NCBI GenBank assembly: GCA_025769875.1
Contig: JAGFNK010000583.1
Location: 1-32,243, forward strand
Reading direction: 5' to 3'
Source: Russula earlei
Taxonomy: Eukaryota; Basidiomycota; Agaricomycetes; Russulales; Russulaceae
Length of the DNA: 32,243 nucleotides
The notes beneath the pieces were generated by a model that searched no databases, was not told the origin of the DNA, and worked only from the letters and a program-made list of their open reading frames with translations. This document shows, one piece after another, positions 20,301-29,980 of this stretch; positions within the stretch are counted from its first letter, which is position 1; each line of letters starts with the position of its first letter. The position numbers and the translations under genes were made by a program.

Positions 20301-20735
20301 AGGTACGGGGATGAGAAGGACCCCTAGGTGGTTTCTCAGGCAACCAGCAGCTCCAGTTAACAAGGGGATTTAATGCCTTAAGGAAGGGGTAGCTGAGGAT
20401 CATTCTATCTTCTCCCAAATTTGTGACATAAAAGGTGAGAAGTTGTGTGGTGGGGCCATGTCGTATGGCCATGTGAGCATAATGGGTTAGTGCTCCCCCT
20501 TGATTGCTAGTGCCATCCACATTGATGATGGGTCAGGGGGTTCTGAGGGTTCAAAGTGGGATTTGTAACTTTCCCATGATTCCTTGGCTGATGAAAGTTT
20601 CTGTTGCTCCGCTGTCAAGGAGCACCTGGCCAGTCTTTCCATTGGTTGTTAACATAAAAGGAACTTTCATTGAGTTTTCTTTATGGTTGACAATGGTATC
20701 TATTTGGGCCTCTGTGCCGACTGTCACACTTTGGC
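17379..20735 (-). pseudogene. pol: Chromovirus Pol: protease, RT, RNase H, integrase, chromodomain
   Basis: Minus-strand order: protease VLLDSGATETFIS (near 20612); a frame change near 20360; WVAQIRTTTIPSEYSRHQRV; reverse transcriptase with FSKFDIRAGYNNILI, FGFTNAPAAFQ and CNYLDNVAIA; RNase H with ELETDASQFTTG and VWDREFLAL; the integrase zinc region with GGHTGNAR and GCATC; the integrase core with IAIDWIVNLP, DSHFTSDLF and NGQSERTNQTLE; chromodomain VWWKGYSTAEDTWEPL (near 17480). At least ten in-frame TGA codons fall where CGA (Arg) would continue the protein. One TAA replaces CAA. The YLDD box is YLDN and the RNase H TDHA is TNHA, both G-to-A changes. The enzymes copied the element RNA and inserted the cDNA, with the chromodomain targeting chromatin. 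Confidence 0.9.
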
Positions 20736-21743
20736 CTAGAGAAAATCCTCTTTGAGGATGAGGTCCCAGATTTTGGCTTGTTCCTTGGCTGGTAGGGCTT
20801 TCATGTGGGCTACCATGGAAGCTGGTTCTTCTTCCTTAGATGGTTCTTCGGTTGGTTTGGTGGTGTGAGCCTTGGAGGTGGTGGGGTTTGTATTTTTGGG
20901 GCATTCCTGGCTGAGGTGGCCTTTTTCTCTGCATTGGAAGCAATGCCCTTCTTTTGCCAATTGTTTCCTTTCTTCTTCAGTGAGCTTCTTAAAGTTGGAC
21001 TTGGCAGCATCCACTTGCATTTGGTCAGGGTGATGGGACTTGTGTTCTGAGGGGGAGTGTGTTGTCTTTTTTCCTTTGAGTTTCTCCCTGATAGTGACAA
21101 ATTGTCGGTGTTGTCTCCTGGCTTCCTCCTTCCATTCCTGGAGGGTGGTAGGCCAGGTGTCCCTGGTCAAGATGGCACAGTAGAGTCCACTTTTAAGCCC
21201 ATTCTTGAAACTTTCAATGGTGATTACGTCTGTCTCTGGCCATCCTGTTTTGGTCAGGAGTTGTTCAAAGGTGGAGATGTAGTCATCAAGGGAATCCTTC
21301 ATTTCAAGTTTGACAAGAGCTGCTTGGGCATCTTCTTTCTCCACAGTGTTGGTGAATTTGAAAGTAAAATCTGTGACGAAGTCATTCCATAGAACTTCAT
21401 CATTTCTGTTGACTGGGTTCTGGGATCTTGTGATCTTTTCTCTGAGATCAGTTACTTGTGAATTAACCCAGTCTTCCACCTTCTCTCCTTGAATGTAAGA
21501 AAGGGCTAAGACGACCCTTTTAGAGGGGTCAGTCATTACTGTTTTGTCGTCATTGAGTCCCCAGTATAGGTTAAACTGCATGATAAAGCATTTTGTTTTG
21601 TTTCTTTCACCTGTGAAGACAGTGGGTGCTTTGCCACTGAGGGACCCATTGGCCCCTTGAGCGGCCTGTGGTGCTTGTGCAACAATTGGTTGTGTGGCGA
21701 TTTGAGGGGCTGGCGCCACAGCTTGTGGGGCTTGTGCTGCCAT
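20736..21743 (-). CDS. gag: Chromovirus Gag (335 aa from the downstream ATG)
   Basis: An uninterrupted frame from ATG 21743 encodes a capsid-like core (FTGERNKTKCFIMQFNLYW near residue 43, DWVNSQVTDLREK, DDYISTFEQLLTKTGWPETD) and a zinc knuckle CFQCREKGHLSQEC at about residues 271-284. Such proteins form the particle that packages the retrotransposon RNA. The frame stays open upstream of this ATG (ELPSDSEASS, NPPEPPEP) to a TAG near 22050. Beyond that the same frame reads on to the LTR edge, so the original start may lie near 22190. Gag has survived better than pol, which has many stops. Confidence 0.8.
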   Translation of the reverse strand: MAAQAPQAVAPAPQIATQPIVAQAPQAAQGANGSLSGKAPTVFTGERNKTKCFIMQFNLYWGLNDDKTVMTDPSKRVVLALSYIQGEKVEDWVNSQVTDLREKITRSQNPVNRNDEVLWNDFVTDFTFKFTNTVEKEDAQAALVKLEMKDSLDDYISTFEQLLTKTGWPETDVITIESFKNGLKSGLYCAILTRDTWPTTLQEWKEEARRQHRQFVTIREKLKGKKTTHSPSEHKSHHPDQMQVDAAKSNFKKLTEEERKQLAKEGHCFQCREKGHLSQECPKNTNPTTSKAHTTKPTEEPSKEEEPASMVAHMKALPAKEQAKIWDLILKEDFL

Positions 21744-22199
21744 GGTAGGTTCAGGGGGGTTCTCTGTTTCAGGCGGTGTGTGTGGTTCCTGGTTCTCAAG
21801 AAGTGTCTGAGATTCGATAGTGTTTCCTGGTTCAGGGGGTTCAGGGGGGTTGCCTACTGTAGAAGAGGCTTCTGAGTCTGATGGCAGTTCATAAAGAGGG
21901 TTGTCTTCCCTCCAGTAGCCTAATCCAAGGCTGTTTCTGATGAGTTCAAGGTCCTGATGAGTGTAGAGCTGTCCTCTTCTGAGTTGTAGCTCAAACCAGC
22001 AATTGTTGATAAATTCAACAGGTAGTTCTTCATTGTTTTCAGTGGTGACCTAGCAGAGGATGGTGTGGAAGCTGTCCCAGGTGGTGGTTCCGACAATGTG
22101 TTGGGGAAGGTCTGGGGAGGGTCTAGGTTGGATGTGGATCCAGCAGTTTGGTGGTAGTTCAAGGTTGATTTCCAGAATGGAGTAAGGAAGCTTAGCTTG

Positions 22200-22792
22200 T
22201 GTTACAGCATCACAGCCGTTGGAGTGTCAGCTCAGGGTTCAGTGGGGCCAAGTCCCTGTGACTTGGTTTAAGGGTTCAGTGGGGGCTGGCTCAAAGAGAC
22301 CAGATCAGAGGTTTTAGTGTCTCAAGGCTTAGTCAGACAATGACTCAGCCCACAGACAGAGTCAATATCCTGGTTTCACAGAAGAGGAGGATGATAAGAG
22401 AGAGGTAGAGGAGGAAGAGGAACACAATGGTTCCTTGAGGTGTGCTCAGGTCAAGCAGAGTATAGGCCAGCACAAGCAAGTTGTGATTGAGAGAGTATAC
22501 AGGGCAAGGGATGCGACAGGAAATGGGACAAAGCTAAGCTTGGGACATTCCCCAGCTTTTACAGGCACTTAAATACTGTATGTAGTGAGGCTGTACAGTA
22601 CTATATGTGGAACAATAGATAAAACTGAGCCAATAGCAAAAAGGGATCAGACCATAGATGAAACATGACAGGTGAAACAACAAGGGACGATCAACATCAA
22701 GGGATGAAACAGTAACCAAGGGGATGAGGGTGAAAAGTAAAGAACAATAAGAAGTGGTTAGGGATGAACCGAAAGAGGGGTAAATCATAACA
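22200..22792 (-). repeat. Chromovirus 5' LTR (593 bp)
   Basis: This is the partner of 15076-15666, with the same ends (plus strand TGTTACAGCATCACAGCC to ATCATAACA). The base right after it on the plus strand belongs to a pogo-like transposase frame, so on this side the element sits inside another transposon. Confidence 0.85.
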
Positions 22793-24262
22793 CTTGATGC
22801 GATATCGCTGCTTCCGGTCTTTACTGAATAGATACTTTTTTCCATTATTTTTATGGCCACCTCCCATCTGGATTCCCTTCTCGTCCATATTCAATTGATG
22901 TTCCAGTGGTATCCCATCATTAGTGTCCACCAGTTCCTGTATTTTTGCAAAGTAGTCATGGACTACTGTCCTATTAAAGTTTTTTGTGCACTTTGGATCC
23001 AACCCACTTGCTTTTGAGAAAGTCAGACTGGAGTTGCGTTTAATGAACTGATAATGCCAGTTTATTCCAGGGTAATGGCTAGATAGGTCCAGAGCATGAG
23101 CCTGCAGTGCCTTTTGATCCAAAGGCATTGCCTCTGCAGACAGCTGGTCACTGTTACGAACCAAGGCCAGGTCCTGGCCATATATTGTCCTATTTCACTC
23201 AAGTGAGACCTCTCTCACTTTGCATTACCAACTCCCTTCCATTTCTTGGGCTACCCTTCCTGTGGTGCAAGATACCGCTATGGAAAAGGCACTATAACAC
23301 CACCAGGCACCCATTTCCTAATCAGGTAATCATCATGTGGCAGCCACATGGTCACCCAGCCACCAAGAACCCGAAACAGCAGCACAAACTCTTAGAAACT
23401 GTTGCATAACTCATCTGACATCATCAAGGCTCCAATGACATCATGGCTGACTGAGCGACTCCACAGTGACCTCATAGGCTCACTAAGTGCTCCACAGTGA
23501 CATCATAATGATGTCATCACTCCACAATGATCAGTAATGTGCTCAGTAAGCCTGAAACTTGACACAAGCAAGTTTATGCATCTGTAGTCCTATTGGATGG
23601 TACCAAGGCGTCTAGAATAGTCCCAGTTCTTTGTAATTGAACCTGTACACTGTATATAAGCCCCAATGAAGTATGGCAGTTGTCAGACTGTCCATTTGTG
23701 ATACTCTCATCTTCCTGGGTACTCCCCCACGACCGCTCAGTTTAAAGACTCCCCTTGCCTCCAAGGTACTCTTCGACAACCGCCTTGTCTAAAGCCTTCT
23801 CGCTGCACTGGCCTCCAGTCTTTGCCTCTGCCTCCAGTTACATGTACCAGTCCCCATCTGGTACATTTGGCTTGTCCTCCTGTTCAATGCCATGTACCAT
23901 CTGTTCTGACCCTTGCCCACCTGCTCCTGAGTCCATACGGATCAGCAGTACATGTCTTGACAGTCACACCAATCTAGCAATGCCTTTTCCTGGGCTGGCT
24001 TGAGACGCTGGCCATCCTGGTGAGCTTCCTGACATGACTTATGTTTCCCAGAAGCTCTATCTTGTAGCATCTGGCGTGAAACCTTGGAAAGCATAAGATT
24101 TTGACTTATTGGCCATGTATGGAATGCACTGACATCATGGGCCAGTGCTGTGCAAGTAAATGATCAATAGATCCCATTGCAGTACTCACTCAATGCAGCC
24201 TGTAGCCACTGCTCATATGTATGGTCTTGTGCTGGCCGACTGGACCACCTGTAACATGGCAT
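22793..24262 (-). pseudogene. Pogo-like transposase (HTH plus start of DDE domain), truncated and split
   Basis: From ATG 24262 the minus strand reads YEQWLQAALSEYCNGIY, a TGA where Arg fits, SFTCTALAHDVSAFHTW, then QEAHQDGQRLKPAQEKALLD. A solo LTR (23152-23962) interrupts it, after which it continues in the same frame with CDQLSAEAMPLDQKALQAHA, GLDPKCTKNFNRTVVHDYF and NMDEKGIQMGG. This is the psq/CENP-B-type helix-turn-helix and the first catalytic Asp region (NMDEKG) of pogo-group transposases. The frame stops at the chromovirus LTR, and the remaining two thirds of the DDE domain are absent from the window. The terminal repeats of the element were not found. Confidence 0.8.
23152..23962 (+). 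mobile_element. Solo LTR, family 1 copy B (811 bp)
   Basis: It starts TGTTACGAACCAAGGCC and ends ACATGTCTTGACA, with perfect duplications GTCAC at 23147-23151 and 23963-23967. The promoter box CACTGTATATAAGCCCC lies near 23648. Joining the flanks restores the pogo transposase reading frame (LLDWCDQLSAEA). Confidence 0.9.
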
Positions 24263-24301
24263 TGAGAGAGTACCCAGATCCTTGGAGGCCTCCAAGTCAG
24301 C

Positions 24302-25130
24302 TGATACGAACCAAGGCCAGGTCCTGGCCGTAGATTGTCCTATTTCACTCAAGAGAGACCTCTCTCACTTTGCATTACCAACTCCCTTCCATTTTCTGGG
24401 CTATTTCTCCTGCAGTACAAGATATCACTATTGCAAAGGCACTATAACACAACCAGGCACCCGTTTCCTAATCAGGTAATCATCACGTGGCAACCACATG
24501 GCCACCCAGCCACCAAGGACCCGAAACAGTGGCACAAACTCTTAGAAACTGTTGCATAAATCATCTGATGTCATCAAGGCTCCAATGACATCATGGCTGA
24601 CTGAGCGACTCCACAGTGACCTCATAGGCTCACTAAGTGCTCCACAGTGACATCATAATGATGTCATTGCTCCACAATGATCAGTAATGTGCTCAGTAAG
24701 CCTGAAACTTGACACAAGCAAGTTTATGCCTCTGTAGTCCTATTGGATGGTACCAAAGAGTCTAGAATAGTCCCAGTTCTTTGTAATCGACCCTGTACAC
24801 TGTATATAAGCCCCGATGAAGCATGGCAGTCATCAGACTGTCCATTTGTGATACTCTCATCTTCCTGGGTACTCCCCTGCGACCGCTCAGTCTAAAGATT
24901 CCCCTTGCTTCCAAGTTACTCTTCAACAACCGCCTTGTTTAAAGTCCCCTTGCTACACTGGCCTCCAGCCTTCGCCTTTGTCTCTTGCAACACCTACCAG
25001 TCCCCATCTGGTACCTCCTCGTCGTTTGGCTCGTCCTCTTGTTCAACGCCGCCTTCGCCGCATATCATCTGTTCCGACCCTTGCCCACCTGCTCCTGAGT
25101 CCTTAGTGATCAGCAGTACGTGACTTGACA
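24302..25130 (+). mobile_element. Solo LTR, family 1 copy C (829 bp)
   Basis: It starts TGATACGAACCAAGGCC and ends TACGTGACTTGACA. Flanks TCAGC (24297-24301) and TCAGT (25131-25135) differ at one base, consistent with an older duplication. It sits just upstream of the pogo transposase ATG. TATA box and repeated TGACATCA-type words are as in copy B. Confidence 0.85.
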
Positions 25131-25405
25131 TCAGTGTACTGTCGGTAATGTGATCACCCAGCTGGAATCAAACTCCACCCTCTGCCATGACAGTGGTGTG
25201 ATGCAGGTGTGATACAGGCGTGACCCCCAGGCCAAAACATTACTCGAGAACCACTCAATGGACTGCAATTTTTCTTTGCTAGAATGACATTAATGGTACT
25301 CAATAGTATAACTACAAAGTTTTGAATAGAGTTGTTTGAGCAGATACAGGGAAAAATGAAATCGCCGAGATGGTAGTGAACTGCTGAGTTCCCAGTGGCA
25401 TACAG
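25131..25405. other. Likely upstream flank of the pogo-like element, non-coding
   Basis: By position this was next to the pogo transposase start before LTR copy C inserted. It has short GTGTGATGCAGGTGTGATACAGG direct repeats near 25195-25222 but no open frame or terminal repeat that I can identify. Confidence 0.35.
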
Positions 25406-25679
25406 TATTTCAAGTGCTGAGTAGGCTCTGTTGTGGCCACAAATTATATTACATAAGTAATGACTTTAGTTGAGCATGAAAAATGTGACAAAAAAAATTA
25501 AATTAGGACAGTCTACTCATTCCGGCACAACATTCACCCTAGCCTGGCTAAAAGTTGTGCCAGAATGAGTAGACTGTCCTTATTTAACCTTTTTTGTCAC
25601 ATTCTTCGTGCTCAACTAAAGTCATTACTTATGTAATATAATTTGTGGCCGCAACAGAGCCTACTCAGCACTTGAAATA
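25406..25679. repeat. Large inverted repeat (126-bp arms, 22-bp loop)
   Basis: The left arm 25406-25531 and right arm 25554-25679 are reverse complements over their whole length with a few mismatches. They meet around the loop at 25532-25553. The arms include ACATAAGTAATGACTTTAGT and GGACAGTCTACTCATTC with their complements. It could be a foldback-type mobile element or a source of hairpin RNA. No coding potential is seen. Confidence 0.85.
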
Positions 25680-25794
25680 TTTTACTTTTATTGTCCACTG
25701 AGTTGACTATAAGCACAGTTGACTTATCCCTTCCTGCCCGTTGTGAATGCTGTTGTTGAGGATGGCAATGTTGGCTCAGGAGCCAAGGAGCAAG

Positions 25795-25975
25795 GTAGAT
25801 TGCAGGAATAGGCAGAGTGGCAGACAACTCTCCAAATTGAGCAACCATATCCAAATCTGGCACTTCAAAATGGCTCGAAACGGCTCGCACTGTTTTGAGC
25901 GGTTTCGAGCCGCGAGCCGTTGAACGGCTTACCTCGGCTCAGGAACGTCTCCGGCTCGGCTCGAAACCGTTTCAG
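25795..25975. repeat. GAGCCG-rich dispersed repeat, copy 2
   Basis: It has the same order of blocks as 5427-5665: GCAGAGTGGCAGACAACTCT, AGCAACCATATCCAAAT, then clustered CGGCTCG words ending CTCCGGCTCGGCTCGAAAC. It lacks the internal duplication of copy 1. The next bases, AGTATATAGGG, offer a possible TATA box but no gene start follows. Confidence 0.55.
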
Positions 25976-25979
25976 TATA

Positions 25980-26297
25980 TAGGGAAACGACTGACACCCA
26001 CACTTTAAGGCAATGGACAGGCAGGGGTCTTGTTCAAACCTTCCGCCGCAACATCTCCTCATACAGACTCCATCTGATAGCCTTAAACCTTGAACATAAA
26101 GACTGTCCTACGTAGATACCTACGATAGTCAATAATCTCCCACAATTGATGAGTGAGTAATTGAGACGGATATGGAACGGTGTGTGGCACGGGCTGGCGC
26201 TGCACACCAAAACGGCAGCGCTCGCCTCATTTCTCCTAATCAGCTCTAGCACCCCTTAATCACCGATTCACAACCATCTTTCATTGCGTACCATCCA
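25980..26297. other. No recognisable gene; downstream flank of the FunK1 gene
   Basis: Only short frames without motifs occur here. The interval must contain the 3' untranslated region and polyadenylation signals of the minus-strand kinase, but none can be assigned with confidence. Confidence 0.4.
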
Positions 26298-28715
26298 TCA
26301 ATCAATCTCGATTTCATCCGTGTCCTGTAGTAAGCACAACAATAAGAACAGACAGAAATTCATAGATCCACGTACACAACCCACCGGGATAACACGGGAT
26401 TGTGCATCCAACGACTGCACATCGCTAACTGACAATGCGTGAGAATCCTGCGTCTCCTGCACTTTACGGAAGGTTTTATCAACCCGACAGTGCATGAATT
26501 CTTTGCCACGATTGTCGATGATGAAGTTGAGTATTAAGCGCTGAAACGCTTCGGTAATGTAGTATAGGTCCTCCCTTCGAGGATCTGTCGCAGCAAGCCA
26601 ATAGCTGTCAATAACAAGGACGGCAGCGAGATCTCTAATCAAAGGTTCCAAGGGATTGTAGAGCGAATGGATGAGGTTGGTTGGTAAGGGCCGTGTGGAT
26701 GCGAAATGCGATGGATGAGGTCGTTTCTGCTGTCATGGTCTCCGATCAGTTGGCTCCAGGGTACCGTGCCAATCATTTCCTTGCCACCGTTCTTAGGCTG
26801 CACGACCATAGCCCAGTAAAGAAGGAGCCAAAAGACGGACTCCGCATCGTGGTTGAGCTCGTGCCTGAACTCATCGCGTGATTTTTTAACTTTTTTATCA
26901 TCAATGCATCTGAGATCTGGATCGAAGTGTTGTTTTTCAATTAAGCTCGAGAATTCCTTAACTCGATCCGGGTGGGCCGTAGCATAGGGAGAACAACTCT
27001 GGGGAATCCCAGGAACTCGGGCGTAAGTGGGTGGCACAGGTGCGCCCCATTCAACAGCCCGAGCAATAAAAATAGGTGTTCCCTGGTAAAAATGAGTAGG
27101 GCGCCTAACGGATAGGATCACGACGCAACTCACCGTTCGGTCAATTCGCGGCTTGTCACCATTCTCAGGTCCTAAGTGCTCCGCAAGGTTGAAGTCAACA
27201 AGGAGCATTGATGTTTTCGAGGGATCGTTGCTACATCAAATCTTTGTTATCAACTATCCTATTTCTTCGATATACACATACCTCTCGCCTAGGAGATACT
27301 TGGCAAAGCAGAGGTCTTGAGGAAGAGGCACAGTCTTCGGCGGCGAAGAGCGATCCGACGAATTCTCGACATACAGCACGTTTCCTGAGCTGATATCGCG
27401 ATGAAGGACCTCGCGGTGGAGCCGCAAATACCGCAATACTGGCAAGAATGTCAGCAGATCGCGTCGCAACAGAGATTTAAAGACCTTCTAGAACGTCGAA
27501 CAACGTCTCCAACACTTGAGACAGTGTAGGGATACTCGTGAAAGGGGATCCACTCTCTCCAAGACCCAAGCGGTGCTTCCACCTTTCTTTAGACAGAGGT
27601 TCCCCAATTGGTATTGTTTCACCATATGTGGCTACCACCACGCCAGGCACCTGCGTCGGTTTATGAACATGCTCTTGGAGAATTTTTAGTTCTTCAAAAC
27701 GTCTTCCAACTCGGCAAAGCTGGTCTTTGAGTATGCTAAGATTCTTGTCTCCAAGTTTGAAGCGTGGATGGGAGAGAACATGTGTACGAGTTGCGAATGG
27801 ATTTCTGGCATATAAGGGATAAAAACCGGACACTGCTCTTTTTTCCCTTTCCGATATGCGTATGTTTATCGTATACTTGGCCGTGGTTTCTTTATCGAAC
27901 TCGATGTTGATATACGATGAATCTGCGAAGTGGCCAGGCTGGTAGAGGCGATATATGAACGCACATAATAACTGGTCGAAGCGTTCGTGATCCCATTGGA
28001 CATGGAATTCCCGTATACCTTCCCCGCCAATCCCAAAAAAGAATGTGAGGCCCTTTTCGGACGAAAGCAGGCCTTGGGCGACGTAGAGGTCGGGTCTAGC
28101 TAAAAGCAGGTAGTGGAGATATGAAATCGCCTGTCCCCTCTGGATGTTTGGGGGTTTTCCCCTAGATGCCGTCTCCCCGGCAAGTTGAATAAACGGCCAG
28201 CGCACGACATCATCCTTCCAGTTGTTCTGAAAGGCAGCCGTGATGTCGGGCTTGCACTTTGTGTCCGTAACGTGTCCAGGTGGTGATCTGTTTCCCGTGT
28301 CCCGGAACTCAAGGGTATTGCCCTGTGAAAAATCTAAAGTGAAAATCATATGTCGGCAAGAAAGCCAAGTAAGTACAGAAACAGGTAGGTGCTCACACTC
28401 GTCCTTTATAATTTGGGCCGCCGTATTAGCCAATTCAATAAAAGATTCCTGTTTTCTCAGGTTTTCGCCAAGAACAATTTCGGGGAGTTGGTCTTTTAAT
28501 TTCAAAAAGTCGAGGAACCCTGACTCGTCAAAAGGTTTCAGCATAAAGCGCTCATCGTGACCAAATTTCTGGTATTGCTCGCGGTTTTCGGGAAGAAAAT
28601 ACTTGTACACTTTGCCGACCGGAGACGACTTGGTAGGTTTGACGGGAGGGACCTGGCCACGAGGAGGTGTATGTGGGCCTGAATGGCCGGAATCAGGAGA
28701 AGTCGCAAATGACAT
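26298..28715 (-). CDS. FunK1-type fungal protein kinase
   Basis: The minus strand starts at ATG 28715 (a TTG precedes it). Exons: 28715-27485, 27438-27282, 27230-27134, 27082-26385 and 26324-26298, with GT-AG introns of 46, 51, 51 and 60 bp. A further in-frame 54-bp intron is possible at 28323-28376. The N-terminal half includes KCKPDITAAF and a long conserved block of this fungal family. The kinase core has LHREVLHRDISSGNVLYVE (catalytic loop HRD), LLVDFNLAEHLG (DFN in place of DFG, in line with the variant DFx of FunK1 kinases), GTPIFIARAVEW and DAESVFWLLLYWA. The end reads LIRDLAAVLVIDSYWL and YYITEAFQRLILNFI. Near 26690 two coding frames do not join without a one-base change, so the gene is recently broken, misread, or has an unusual splice. 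Substrates are unknown; these kinases are expanded in Agaricomycetes. It is free of the transition decay seen elsewhere. Confidence 0.85.
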
Positions 28716-28782
28716 CAATGCAGAGCGAATGAAAGGAGTAAAATGTCACTTGTCACATGTCACACTCAACTTGTTTAGTTTG

Positions 28783-28815
28783 CGACGTCCGCCACCGCCA
28801 CCGCCACCGCCACAA
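28783..28815 (+). repeat. (CCACCG)n microsatellite
   Basis: About five CCGCCA/CCACCG units lie roughly 70-100 bp upstream of the FunK1 start codon, probably in its leader or promoter. Confidence 0.8.
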
Positions 28816-28929
28816 TTTGCCTGCTTGGATCAGCTCTGACCCCTCTCCCCCCCACTACGACATTTCCATATATAGTAGCTTACAAAGATGTGGTCATGTG
28901 ACAAATGTGGGCCGATAAGTGAGGACCTG

Positions 28930-29035
28930 CTGAAAAAAAAAAAAAAAGTCCGGTCCATTGCCATTGGACCGAAAATGGACCGCGGATCGAACCAGACCGG
29001 ACCGATGGCAACCGGTGTCAGCGGTATCCGCGGGT
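28930..29035. repeat. A15 tract followed by a GGACC/GGTCC-rich cluster
   Basis: A run of 15 A is followed by several CCGGTCCA, TGGACCG and CCGGACCG words in both orientations. A similar cluster (GGTCCAG, GACCGGTC, GGGCCGGGCCGG) lies at about 30405-30495. Paired clusters of this kind resemble subterminal repeats of hAT-like elements, but no matching termini were found. Confidence 0.35.
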
Positions 29036-29260
29036 GCGTTTGTTTCGTTCACACACGCTCTCTCATCCTCTCCTCCCTCTCCTTCCCACTAAACCTCTCT
29101 CCATGGCCAACATGACTACCTCCCTGGACAAGCCTCCACCTCATTACCCATAGCAAGCCACATTCCTGACTCAGCTGGAATGGATTTGCACGCTTGGTAT
29201 TTCGTTTTCGTTTCTGTGGCTACTTTGTTTTAATTTTTACACCACCACTCAGTATGTCAG

Positions 29261-29980
29261 TTGTCTCCCATTCGCTTACCCACGTGTGCCCTGTGGCTCG
29301 CGCACTCGGGCCCTATACCTCTATCCAACCCTCAACTATACGTATCACTGGCATTGCCAGCCACCGCCTCTACGTCTCCCGTCGCCGCCCCAGTCTCGTC
29401 CGCCGCCGTGCCCTCACTCGTCTCCTCTCCGCCCGCGTCAGCCACAGCCTCCGCGCTGCCAGTCTCAGCCCCCGCATTGCCAACCGCCTCTACGTCTTCC
29501 GTCGCCGCCCCAGTCCTCGTCTCGCGCACCGCCGCACCCGTAGCCTCAGCCTCGCCCACCGACGTCTTAGCGCCGCCCGCCGCCTCAAGCCCAGCTCAAT
29601 CGGCCATCGCTACCACGCCCTCAGTCTCGTCCGCTGCCGTTCTGGGTGTAGTCCCAGCCACCGCTCTGCTTCCTGACCACGCCGCCCTCTCACTTCCGTC
29701 GCTAGCCGTTATACCGCCTCGCACCGCCGAGAAAGAACGCACAAATAACTGGAAAACGAAGAGCACGCCGCCGCCTCAGAAGAGCAGATGTCACAACGCC
29801 GCCTCGCAGAAAGAACATCAGACCCTGCCACCACGCCGTCGTCACAGGAGAGGCCGCCGACGCAAGCACCACGCCGCCACAACACCTCCCCTTCCATCGC
29901 ATCCCCGCCCACACGTACGCCCTCATCCACGTGTGCTGCCACCACCTGCAGTGGCGAAGACCTCGTCGCCGCGGCCGTGA
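29261..29980 (+). other. Ala/Ser/Pro-rich open frame, probably not a host gene
   Basis: A 239-codon frame from ATG 29261 is almost wholly Ala, Ser, Pro, Thr and Val, with internal near-repeats of about 40 bp (GTCGCCGCCCCAGT at about 29380 and 29504). The GC-rich base composition keeps other frames open too. From about 29780 it overlaps the dispersed repeat shared with 1680-2217. No domain is recognisable and no splice structure is evident. I keep it as a low-complexity part of a mobile or recombined segment. Confidence 0.3.

Larger units (their letters stand above)
15076..22792 (-). mobile_element. Full-length Ty3/gypsy chromovirus (about 7.7 kb)
   Basis: Two LTRs of 591 and 593 bp enclose gag, protease, reverse transcriptase, RNase H, integrase and chromodomain, in Ty3/gypsy order on the minus strand. 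An extension lies between chromodomain and 3' LTR. A purine-rich stretch reading GAGGGGGGCATGA on the minus strand abuts the 3' LTR at 15667 and is the likely polypurine tract. The LTRs differ at many sites and pol is full of stops, so the insertion is old and dead. The outer flanks do not share a 5-bp duplication (GTATT at the left, CTTGA at the right). Confidence 0.9.

Noticed and set aside
20804..21392. Plus-strand frames opposite gag
   Set aside because: They are antisense shadows of the uninterrupted Gag frame, whose capsid-like block and CCHC knuckle are on the minus strand.
23152..25130. LTR copies B and C read as the two LTRs of one short retrotransposon
   Set aside because: Each copy has its own target duplication (GTCAC; TCAGC/TCAGT). 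The 340 bp between them encode part of the pogo-like transposase on the opposite strand, which continues in frame beyond copy B. They are two independent solo LTRs.
25406..25679. Inverted repeat read as a transcription terminator or tRNA-like gene
   Set aside because: The arms are 126 bp, far beyond a terminator stem, and no cloverleaf or RNA polymerase III box pattern is seen.
29194..29676. Ser/Arg/Leu-rich plus-strand frame as a gene
   Set aside because: It is a shadow of the same GC-rich low-complexity stretch. Several frames are open at once and none shows a domain.
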